Assembly: GCA_950097015.1 (NCBI GenBank)
Contig: CATNEN010000007.1
Coordinates: 13,107,001-13,171,000, forward strand
DNA: 64,000 nt
Origin: Macrostomum hystrix
Lineage: Eukaryota > Platyhelminthes > Macrostomidae
Reading direction: 5' to 3'
The notes below the pieces were generated by a model. The model had not been told where the DNA came from. It searched no databases and was given only the letters and a program-made list of their open reading frames with translations. A program made the position numbers and the translations under genes. Below, in pieces: positions 29,613 through 39,860 of this stretch. The stretch's first letter is position 1; each line of letters opens with the position of its first letter.

Positions 29613-32164
29613 ATGAAGGGTGGCACCAGCAGTTTGACGGTGTCCAATGCCGACCTAAAAAACAGCCTTGACTGCCTACAGCAGGAGGTGCGAAGAGTCA
29701 AGTATCTGGGCTCCATTGACTACCACGGGTGCGATAAACTACAATCATTATAAAATTGGTTTCTACATTTTAAGAAACTGCTTACCATAACTGTGTTTGC
29801 TGCCAGTCTCTCCTATGCTCAGCTAGGTTTTAATCTTGAGTCTGTTGTGTCTGCATTTTGCAACGAGTCTCTCCAGATTCCCATCAGATCTTTCTATCAG
29901 AGCTCATTGTGTCAGTGTCTTTGAACCTATGCAATCCACTGGGTCAGTGTCTGTAAACCTAGATACAGTCTACTGGGTCAGTGTCCGTAAACCTAGATAC
30001 AGTCTACTGGGTCAGTGTCCGTAAACCTAGATACAGTCTACTGGGTCAGTGTCCGTAAACCTAGATACAGTCTACTGGGTCAGTGTCCGTAAACCTAGAT
30101 ACAGTCTACTGGGTCAGTGTCCGTAAACCTAGATACAGTCTACTGGGTCAGTGTCCGTAAACCTAGATACAGTCTACTGGGTCAGTGTCCGTAAACCTAG
30201 ATACAGTCTACTGGGTCAGTGTCCGTAAACCTAGATACAGTCTACTGGGTCAGTGTCCGTAAGTCTTGTATTGTCTGCAGTCTGTGCAAATCTGCAGTAT
30301 TTCTGTCCATCTGTTTTCAATATTCCAATCATTGCTAGCCGGGCAATTAGAACAAACCTTTCTTATCTTTGTAGCCTGGCGAAGGGTGAATATGCCGATT
30401 TGATTTCGGTGCTGCGGCATCTGCTCTGCGACTTCAGCCCAGCGCTTACTGGCCACCTCAACAAGCTTGGCTATGAGCTGGCCGGTAAGGAGGAGCGCCG
30501 CTTCCTCGAGACCGTGTACCTGCTGCTGCGGGATCAGCTCAGCTACCGGCCGGCCCTTACCTGCGCTCAGTTCCTTAGTCAGAGCTACCCCAGCCGCAAA
30601 GCTGCCATGGTAGCTGATGTCTGCCGCCTGGGCCGCGAACTCGCCGCCCGCCTGCGACGACCAACCGTTCAGCGGTCCGTTTTTGACCCTCAGCGGCTGA
30701 AGCGGCCTGCCACTGCGGCAGTTGCAGCAGCTGGAGAAGTTGAAGTCATCGAGACCGTGCCGACCAATGCTGGAAGTTTAGGCGAGCGACCGAAATCCGC
30801 CGGCATTGGCAGCGGAGGACACGCGCCCAGAGCGCAGGTTGTACGGGAGCCCCGGCACCCCAGCAGCTGCGGCGCCAGTCCCAGGGCTCCAGCTTCTCAT
30901 GCCGCATCATCGGGGGCAAATTTTCCACTGGCTGCCAGATACTCCGTGCCTGTCACCACTGTACTGGCTTCCGAGGATGGTCAGTACTTGCCTGTGCTCT
31001 TTTGTCTTTTTGTAGCACCTAAGAAGTTTCTGTGATTTTGAACTCCTTATCCCTTGGGTTTCAGGATTTAGGAAGGAAAAAAGTTTTTACTAGCGTACGC
31101 GATCAATAGGTGTTGATTTGCATATATATTTTCGGTAAATAACTGATTCATTTTTTAAGGTTTTCAGCTTTTAATGTTTTCAGCTTAACTCATCCGATTA
31201 TCAGTTAAAGCAGCAAAAGTTTTATTTCTGTATCCGTGAGCATGCGTTCTCAGGCAAAATTCTCAGGGGTCAGCAAAATGGACAGAATTGTCTTCTCGCT
31301 GGCTGAGAGTCGACTGTCGCGAACAGAATACTTCAGCGCGCACAATTAAAATGAAAAAAATATTAATTTGAAAATGCAGACGGAGCTTTACCTATTATAA
31401 CAAATTTCTTCTGCATCAGTTGTAGTGCACTTCCTTGCTACTATGTTAATTTTGTTAATTTTGTTAACTAGTAAGGATATATTTTAGCGAACGTATTTTA
31501 TGGAATTTCTGCAGAGCCACCTGAGCTGACCAACCGTGGTGTTCAGACAGGCCCTTGGGCTGCCGAGCAGCGGGTGGCCGAGCTAGCTGGCTGCCTGGCT
31601 CAGCAGGTCTCAGACCTCGCGGCACGGCTCACCTTGCTGGAGCAACGTGTGGCGCGTTTGGATGGCGTGTCGCCGCCTCACCCGCAGCAGTCGACTATGG
31701 CAGCCGCCTCCGGGAACCACCGACAGTCGCAGCCGCCGCCGTCGGCTCCAACCGATCAGCGTCACTGGGCGCAGCAGCTCCCAGCAAGCAGCTTCAGTAG
31801 TGGCATAAGTGGCGGCGGTCGGCTCATGCAGGGCCGCCTGCAGACATCGGACGATTCGCCGACGCGATCTCAGCCGCAGCCATCGGCTGCTATTGCCACG
31901 GATTTTCGCCGCCGGCCGCTGGTGTCGCCTTCACCGCCTCCGTTGCTTCGCAGCCGCAGCCGGGAGGCTTCGGGCAGCGAGGACGTGGCGACGTCTGCGA
32001 CTCGAGTAACGGCTAACTCAGCAGCAGCAGCTGAGGCGGAGGCAACGGCCGAGATCAAGCAGGACCTGCTGAGCCAGGCGAGACGCATCGAGCGACTCAT
32101 TGCGGGCACTCAGTCGCTTCTGGGCTCGGCCACCACGCCAATGCTGCGCGCCTCAGCCGAATGA
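29613..32164 (+). CDS. CEP44: Centrosomal protein CEP44
   Basis: Three exons, 29613-29728, 30375-30979 and 31515-32164, with compatible GT-AG junctions (phase 2, then phase 1), encode 456 residues. The N-terminus matches the CEP44 domain: NADLKNSLDCLQQEVRRVKY, then GLAKGEYADLISVLRHLLCD, then the strongly conserved ETVYLLLRDQLSYRPALT and FLSQSYPSRKAAMVADVC (about residues 10-135). In animals CEP44 binds the centriole wall and helps centrioles mature into centrosomes. A low-complexity linker follows. Exon 3 starts with a predicted coiled coil (AEQRVAELAGCLAQQVSDLA to LEQRVARL), also a family trait, and ends in Ser/Ala-rich sequence. Human CEP44 is somewhat shorter, at about 390 residues. The ATG was chosen because the domain begins about ten residues later; the frame stays open upstream to a possible acceptor at 29592, so a leader exon is possible. 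Intron 1 contains a 34-bp array. Confidence 0.88.
29936..30261. repeat. 34-bp minisatellite in CEP44 intron 1
   Basis: About ten nearly identical copies of ACAGTCTACTGGGTCAGTGT plus CCGTAAACCTAGAT. The final copy changes CCGTAAACC to CCGTAAGTC, creating a donor-like GTAAGT. Confidence 0.93.
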
Positions 32165-32870
32165 TGCAATCGCTTTTGGAGCTAATGTAGCGCTCACTTG
32201 ATGTTTTGAATAGGCTCAGAGCTTTTATATTAGCGAGAGTGGGATTAAAATGCTTAGCAAAAATATCTGTCACTAATTTCATGGCCATGCCCACTGATTC
32301 GCTCCTTGATGCGCATTGCTTGGTTGTCCTTGTTCGTCTCTGCTCTGGCTCATTAAGCTAGCTTTGATTCACGAGCTGCCGGCTGGTGGCCCAACATTAG
32401 GTACTCTTTTTTCTCTTTCCGAGAGCTTGCTGCTTGCTCTTTTTTATCTCTCCGAATGCTTGCTAGGACCAGCAGGTGCTGATTTTTATAATTGCATTGT
32501 GCAAATTCGAAACGACCTTTAAGAAGTCGTCCCACCTGACCGAAACCGTCCGCATCTCCTTTTCATTTTCCACGTCTATTTATTTACCTGAATACCTGAG
32601 TGTGATTCAGCTCCTTATTTACTGGCCATGCCGTGAAAACTCCTAAATACAATGATTGCCTTGCTGTGCAAGCTGGAGGGCGGGTTTCTGTGCTTGCTTC
32701 ACGGGTGCCACAGAACTTTTATTGCACTCCTGCGTGTAGTTGGCTATGAAACGAATCGATGCTATGCTCTTTAGCTTGACTGGAATTTGTCTTAAATCAA
32801 TGATAACAAGCATTGCATCGCCTGGCAGAGCCTACCTACTACCCACATTTAGTGTACTACCTCTGTTCCT
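32165..32870. other. CEP44 3' flank
   Basis: No further gene supported; short open frames on both strands are not convincing. No canonical AATAAA is visible soon after the CEP44 stop. Confidence 0.45.
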
Positions 32871-32875
32871 TCTGC

Positions 32876-33027
32876 GAGCCACCTACTACCCCCAGTTCAC
32901 TGAGGAGCCACCTACTACCCCAGTTCACTGAGCGAGCCACCTACTACCCCCAGTTCACTGAGCGAGCCACCTACTACCCCAGTTCACTGAGCGAGCCACC
33001 TACTACCCCAGTTCACTGAGCGAGCCA
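32876..33027. repeat. 29-bp short tandem array
   Basis: About five copies of GAGCCACCTACTACCCCAGT plus TCACTGAGC, with one- or two-base indels. Confidence 0.9.
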
Positions 33028-33437
33028 CCTTTCCCTTGTTCTATTCGTTGTTTCAGCTACGGTTTACTGACATTCTGTGAAATTCAAGACACTCTCATAG
33101 GTCTACGAGTCTACGAGTCATAGAGCTCGAGTAATTCACTTTTTTGTGCGCACAAAATAACAAAACATTTGTGTGCAAACCAAGCAAAGATTCTTAATAA
33201 AGTTATGTGCGCGGGGGTTAAGGTTTCGTTCTGAAGATATACAATAATAGAAAATGAAAGAATAGTTACTTGGAGATTATGATCTAAAACTGGGGCTTAG
33301 TAAGCTAGTAATATCAGTTGCGTTAATACATTGCATTTGGGTCCACGCAGTCCATACTGTCTTTAAGTGTAGTCATTTGCGGGAAGCCTTTCCGCCTGCA
33401 TTGAAGACGCTTAATTTTTTAAGTAAAGTAAATTCAT
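33028..33437. other. Intergenic spacer
   Basis: AT-rich sequence between CEP44 and the convergent unknown gene. Nothing is supported. Confidence 0.5.
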
Positions 33438-36400
33438 TTACTGCGGCCCTGAAGTCAAATTCCTACGCAGAAGCTTTAGAAGGTCCTCAGCCAGCACCTC
33501 CCTGCGATCTTCTGAGATTCCATGAGACTCTTTGCAAAAGCCATCGCAATCTTCCCATTCAATAACCTTCACGTGGCGATGCTTCTTGCAATACTTCTTT
33601 AAGCCCCTTCCGAACTCATTCAACATGTCACTGACTTGGTCCTGGTTCACCAGGCCGATGAAGCCCAACTCCAGCTGCCGGTGCAGATATGAAAACTGTC
33701 CAGGAACTTCAAAAGCCAGCCTGACGTCTTCCCAGACCCAGACTTTGTAATCGTAAGTCCTGTCGTTCGATCCGGTGAAATTCTGCTTGGCTAGCACAGC
33801 ACCGTTGGCTTCCAGACAGCGCTGTAGCGTTGCAGGATCAGGATAGCGACTGCTAGTTGGCAGGACCAAGAAATACGGAGGGCTAAATGGTATCTCCTGG
33901 CCCTGGCCCACCTTTCTCCTCAGGTCTGAAAGCAATTGATTTTATGTCAGGGATTCCATAAATTTTATTTAGCTTGAGCAGTTACACTCGCATCACCTCG
34001 CAGGTTCATCGGGTTCAGTTTCTAAACCATGAAACAGTTCCTTTACCCCAATGAAACACTTTTCGAATGCAATCTACATTTTCAGATGTTCTTCGATATG
34101 TCACATGCAGTCTCTAGCCAGCGATTTTCTTACCCTCTTCCATCTTGTCCACAAAGCCGCAGCATATATTGGCGGTCAGGACTGTAGTCATTGACATCAG
34201 TGGGAAAACGTCTTCAACCCTCAGGCAGTTAGCGTCTGTAAGGTCTGAAATTTGGTATTGAGTAATGTCTTTCGAAGGTTTTTCAGTCAGTTGAGCTGAT
34301 AACAAAAATACTTTACTCAATGAAAATTTATAATTCTTGCGAGTATTAGTGAAAAATAGACTTACGAAGGTCCGTAAAAACGTCATCAAGAGTAATTTGT
34401 CTTGGCACAACTGCTAGGTTGGCAATTTGGTAGGCAGGACTCTGGTTGGACAAACTCGGTACTTGCTTGACGCAGCAATACGGCAAATGTTTTAAGTAAT
34501 CCGGCAACAGATCGTGGATGTCAACCTCATCTCTGGCATGTCCCACAATGATCACGGAAATGCAGCATTCGCCGCTGACATTCATCTGCAGTGTTCAGAT
34601 AGCACCAACTGGCCTAAAAGTATTGAAGAATCTCAAAAACAAAAAATTAAGCAAATAACTACCTTGGCTGCCGCGGATTTAAAATCGCAATCGCGCTCAT
34701 TCTCTTCCAACACAAATACGATTCTGCGAAACTGACTGATGTCCTCTTGCGACATGCGTTCTCTGGCGGCCAGCAGCTTGTACCGACCCTTAAACAGCCT
34801 TTCAAGTGACATTAAAACTGCCGACTTTTGATCAAATTCAACCAAAGAACTGCCCATTTTCACTAACATGTATGAGTCATCAGCAGTTGCTGATTTTCCA
34901 CTGGATAGAAGCTGGATCTGAGTTTTATCACAATACTTCTGAACCTCTTCTTCCAGGCGCTCTTGAAGAGCCTCGGGACTCGCCACCTCAAGCAGCTCCA
35001 CTCGCTTTCCCACTTCGCTATCTGCGTTAGTTTCCTCAAAAAGTAGCTCAGAAAACTGTGGGTGGTAGTGAATGAGCTTCAGATCTTCTTTAAACTGTTG
35101 AAATATGCTTGCTCTGAGCCCACACGTATCTCCTTGCTGTTCTTTGATGTCCATTTTTTGTATGTTGAAAATTGGAGAAGCCCAGTCCGCAAAAAGAAGC
35201 GCGTGCGTTGGGCCGGAAGGGGCACCACTCCTCAGCTCTATCAAATAGATAAATACTTTCCTTTCGTAGTCCTCGCATGTGAATGTGAGTTCGTTCTTTT
35301 TCACGCATCCAGGAAACAGTTCCACAGGGTTAATCGATTGACTCAGTTGTTCCGGAAGAAGTACGAAGTACTTTTTTACTACGATGATGCTGGCCGAGGG
35401 CACAGTAATTCCCATGTCAGCCAGCGCTCTCGTACTAAGCGCGTCCCCTTCATACAAAGCACTGCTAACCCGAGCGTCAAGGTTGGGCACAACGAGGCGC
35501 AGGAATGTGGACGCGAGGTTCCATGCAAAACTGCTGCCTGTGCTCTCAAAGATCTTTGTGTCTAAAATTTTGCGTCAGTGACAGAAAGGATAAGCTAAAA
35601 TTTGTAACAGTTAAACATTGGGTAGCTTGGGTAGGTGAGTGCTTGCTGATATAAGTGTGCCAAGGATTTGCTGTATATACTTCGTGCAAGAAATCTACGC
35701 AAGTAAGATTTTTTGGAAGCCTCTACTGGACAGCCACCAACTTTGCGAAAGCCAGTTTTTAAACTTCATTTGCAGGGTTGTTTCAGACTAAATCAATAGT
35801 TGCTTTTTCAGTATTTCGATGCGTCAACACGTACGCATGCATTTACATGACGCTGACATGGACGACACTATGGCTACCAAACTGCCTTTTCCTGCTTGCC
35901 TTGTCAATCTCATTAGAGCTATTTGTGCGGAGCTACTCTGTGAAAATTCCTCACTGCAGACAAGCGGATATTCTTCTCCGCTGGAGATGTACTTCATCAT
36001 TTAAAATAAAACAGTAAGATCTCCCTATATTGAGTCAGATTTTTCCTGCAGAAAAAATCTATAATGTTTCGGTGGCATCGGAATCGGAATTTTTTCTACG
36101 AAGTTAGAAAGACTTAAGCGAACATTGAACTACTCACCCTGTTGCTGCTGAGGGTTGAGACCCTCAATAACTGCTCTGGCTAGATCTCTTAGCTTTCGTT
36201 CATTGTCTTCTCCAGTCAGCTTAACAACTGATTTAAAGAGGTCGCGCACCCTCGGATGTTGCAGAAGTTCGCGCGGATTCTCCTCCAGTTGAGTCCGGGA
36301 GGCGAAGTTGTCCACCACATGCACGCGACGAGTGCTATTAGATACGCGCTGCAATTATTTTTGGGGCTGTATAAAAGGAACGAATGGCAGTATGGCAGAA

Positions 36401-37775
36401 AGGCAGTATGGCAGAAAAAAGAAAATTCAGGTGAAGGATGAACAATATGCTGATTCGTATTTTATATTAGACATTTTCCTCCGTTCGGCTCGCCTTTTAG
36501 AGGTGCCATTAAGATATTGATGTACTTAGCTTAAAAGCGACTCTTAAATCACCGTAGTATATGCAATTAGAGAATTTAGTTAAGCTTTTAAATTTATGCC
36601 CAAACAGGCAATATAAACTCAGTAAACTCACAAAAGAAAGTCTCTCTCAAGCAATATTATTCACAAACCAATGCCAATCATTACCCTTTTCATTGTCAGC
36701 AAAAGAAGCGGTCGAATGTATGCGGGTGGCAGCTGGCAAGCAATATTATTCACAAACCAATGCCAATCATTACCCTTTTCATTGTCAGCAAAAGAAGCGG
36801 TCGAATGTATGCGGGTGGCAGCTGGCAAGCAATAGTATTCACAAACCAATGCCAATCATTACCCTTTTCATTGTCAGCAAAAGAAGCGGTCGAATGTATG
36901 CGGGTGGCAGCTGGCAAGCAATAGTATTCACAAACCAATGCCAATCATTACCCTTTTCATTGTCAGCAAAAGAAGCGGTCGAATGTATGCGGGTGGCAGC
37001 TGGCAAGCAATAGTATTCACAAACCAATGCCAATCATTACCCTTTTCATTGTCAGCAAAAGAAGCGGTCGAATGTATGCGGGTGGCAGCTGGCAAGCAAT
37101 AGTATTCACAAACCAATGCCAATCATTACCCTTTTCATTGTCAGCAAAAGAAGCGGTCGAATGTATGCGGGTGGCAGCTGGCAAGCAATAGTATTCACAA
37201 ACCAATGCCAATCATTACCCTTTTCATTGTCAGCAAAAGAAGCGGTCGAATGTATGCGGGTGGCAGCTGGTTAAACACTAGCACGATGGCGTCAGCTGTG
37301 AATACCGATTCCACTACGCTTTTCCAGTCATTGAGATTTTCCGAGGTGGGTAGGACCTCAACTCTGCGATCTTCTTCTATGTTGCTCGCAGCTGGCACTC
37401 CAGCTTCACCAGCCTCCTTAATATACCTTTCAAGATCTGCGCTGGCCTGGCTCCTGCTTCCGATTACAATCAGAGAGACTGTCGCGCAACTTTCAGAATC
37501 TGAAATTTTTAATTTGTCGCTGTGTTGTCGAATACGTTTTTCTTAAATTAGAATATAATACACAGTTTTAGTTAAAACCAGCACCTTATCAGCGTGCACA
37601 AAAATTCTAATAAGTATTTGTAACTCGGCAGCTAGCGGCAAGAAAGTGTTTGCTTGACAGCCTAGCAGTTCGAAGAACAGCACCATCTCAGAACCTTACC
37701 GAAAGGCGTTCTAAATGGAGTGACCGTCGCTCCGATTCCTTTCAGTGAGTAGGACTGTCCTTCCCGCAGCGGCAT
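33438..37775 (-). CDS. Unrecognised 761-residue protein with duplicated A-B modules
   Basis: Seven exons on the minus strand: 37775-37700, 37499-37219, 36348-36138, 35561-34663, 34585-34366, 34244-34134 and 33925-33438. All junctions are GT-AG, all phases agree, and the sum is exactly 762 codons with TGA. I do not recognise the family. Two segments look like paralogous copies: a beta-rich stretch VSLIVIGSRSQASAD (about residue 34) and CISVIIVGHARDEVD (about 495), and a second one KKYFVLLPEQ (about 255) and PPYFLVLPTS (about 620), each followed by a charged helical region. The order is therefore A-B-A'-B'. The hydrophobic strand followed by a polar loop in A recalls Rossmann-like or TIR-like folds, which is only a guess. 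There is no signal peptide or membrane segment. The end of exon 2 lies inside the first unit of an 89-bp tandem array, so this donor (AGG|GTAATG) is the least certain junction; the start codon is also provisional. Confidence 0.65.
36649..37270. repeat. 89-bp minisatellite overlapping an exon end, 7 copies
   Basis: Seven nearly identical 89-bp units containing CAAACCAATGCCAATCATTA and GGTCGAATGTATGCGGGTGG. On the minus strand each unit holds AAAAGG|GTAATG, a good 5' splice site. The unit nearest the gene's exon 2 includes that exon's last codons in frame. The array thus repeats an exon-intron junction. Confidence 0.9.
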
Positions 37776-38812
37776 TTCTGAAAAATTTATTCAATCAAGC
37801 TCTGTGTGAGTTTCGCAAACGGAGTTCATTGCATAATATGAGGTACCGGGTCTTTAGCTGTATGCAGTCCTAGTTGGCTCTGACAAACTCTTTTATCAGA
37901 TCCTTATTATCTAGTAAATTTGTGCGTTGCTTTGAGGCCTAGGTTCAATCAGTTGTTTCATGTGTAAGGGTAAAAAATTCATTCCCCTACCTTAGCAGAT
38001 GATAGTGTAATTCCAAGCGTGGAATGTACAACGGCGACGCTCGATTATATATTTATTGTCAGACGATTCGATTAGGGTAGCGGCAAGTTATTGTGCTGTC
38101 TGCATCAAGAGACAAACAGCTCATTTGGCTTTAGGCTTGGGGTAGGACAAGGGTTGAATTGCTTTTAGTTAGCAGATTGTTAAAACCCTACCCAGGGCTT
38201 TCTTATCTGCGTGTTTGTACAGACCTTGAGTACTTACGTGCTCCAGCCTACCAGGGACGCCGATATAGCTTTACCCTCCGCTTCGCTTGGATCTGTCGCT
38301 GGGACAGAAAATACATTTATTTTCTGCCCTTGTGCCACTCAGCTGGGGAGACTTACTTTCTGGTGTTCATAGCTGGTGCAGTACTACATGCAAGACAGGT
38401 GTGGGGTCTGGGCTACAATAATCATAAACTAAGAAAGACGAGAGGTACGAGAGAGTAGGGCTACAACAATGCCCAGCGCAGCGAGACAAGAAAAGAGACT
38501 ATCAGGCCGGCAGTCACGATGCCATCGCCAACCCCCTCCGCTGAGCCTAACGTGCTGCCTTTGCAGACAGGGTGTTTTGTTGCCCACAAATCGGAGGCTG
38601 CATATTCTCGGCATGCAGCAAGTACAGCGAATTGGCATCGATAAGCGTTGCTTTGAGGCCTAGGTTCAATCAGTTGTTTCATATGTAAGGGTAAAAAATT
38701 ACCCTACCTTAGCAGATGGCGTCAAACAATCGATCTATATCCATCTAAGAATACGAGCTCGTATATCAATGTTTCACGAAGTCAAATGGGCCGTGCCCGA
38801 TGTGTGCTGCTT
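37776..38812. other. Spacer bounded by a pair of direct repeats
   Basis: Two direct copies of a 73-78-bp sequence (37924-38001 and 38645-38717; GCGTTGCTTTGAGGCCTAGG through CCTTAGCAGATG) lie 721 bp apart. They differ by small changes and a short indel. The DNA between has no supported ORF. It could be a small element with terminal direct repeats or an ordinary segmental duplication. Confidence 0.5.
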
Positions 38813-39205
38813 TCAGGCATGCCGCATAAATGGCGACCATTTCTGGGCTAAATATGATTTTATGCAAACAGATTTTGAGCTACCTGTAAAAGGCAGGTGA
38901 CTTAACTTTAGAGATAGTTTTTTTACTTTCTCGGTTAATGGGTTTGCGATTCGTTTTAGATGGAGTGCGTTTGGTGTGACGTAAAAACTGGGTGTCAGGC
39001 GACGCCAAATATAGCTGACTAAGGAGAGGCTGAGTGTAAAACTCCTTCCGAGCAGGCTCCAACAGTATACCTGAAGCCACAGCCAACCACTTTTGAAGAA
39101 GGCATTCAGCCATCCAGGTTGGATCTGATCCCAGAGGTGTGTGGCCTGGTCATCAATCAACGACTTGATAATGTGGAAGCGGCACGTTCCTAGAATCGTG
39201 GCCAT
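38813..39205 (-). other. Orphan 130-codon open frame, function unknown
   Basis: An uninterrupted minus-strand frame starting MATILGTCRFHIIKSLIDDQ. A possible splice donor CAG|GTATAC occurs after about 45 codons, and another frame is open for about 77 codons across the same region. No family is recognised. It could be an isolated exon, a decayed transposon piece or chance. Confidence 0.2.
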
Positions 39206-39441
39206 AGAATTTCATTGCGTTGTGGATGTCAGCCAGAGAGGTTGCTCAGATACGGATAGGTGGATCAGTGTGCTTAGTCACAGTCTGCTTAGTCGACGAC
39301 TAGACTAGCTTTTTCTGCTGAAGCGCTGGCGGGTTAGTAAAATATTCCCTTTGTCAGCAGCTACTCTACAGTAGTCTAATGTCCTAATCAGCGGCGTCAC
39401 GGCTGCTTCGGCCAGGCTGCATTAACTTCTGTACAGGCTTG

Positions 39442-39459
39442 CTCGGACTTCGGTCCGAG
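39442..39459. other. Perfect TTCG-loop hairpin
   Basis: CTCGGAC, TTCG, GTCCGAG gives a seven-base-pair perfect stem with a UUCG-type loop, followed by another TTCG. This is a very stable RNA hairpin if transcribed. No known RNA family is recognised around it. Confidence 0.5.
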
Positions 39460-39860
39460 GCTTCGCCTGATTGACGAAGGGCAGCATTGTTCCAGGCAAT
39501 GGTCGAGTCGAATAACGCTGAGGCCTGGACGCTGATGGCTCACTCGAACTCTGCAGTATGACACCGAAGGCGTATATTTTTGTGCTGCGTTGTCTCTTTC
39601 TCTCTTAATTTTGTCTCTCCTCATCCTCCTTTCAGTTCATCTTTAACTCAGCAGCTATTTCCGGCCTTCTTACCTCGCCTCCCATGTAATAGAAGTTTTA
39701 AACACTGCCACATAGCATAACATAGGCGATAGAGTCCACTCTGCGCCAAAATCAATTTGATTTGTCAAAAATTGCGACTTAAAACTTTACTTGAACCTCA
39801 TTGGGCAGGATTGAATTCTAAAAAAGGCAATGCTTATACTATAAAAAAGATTTATGGCTG

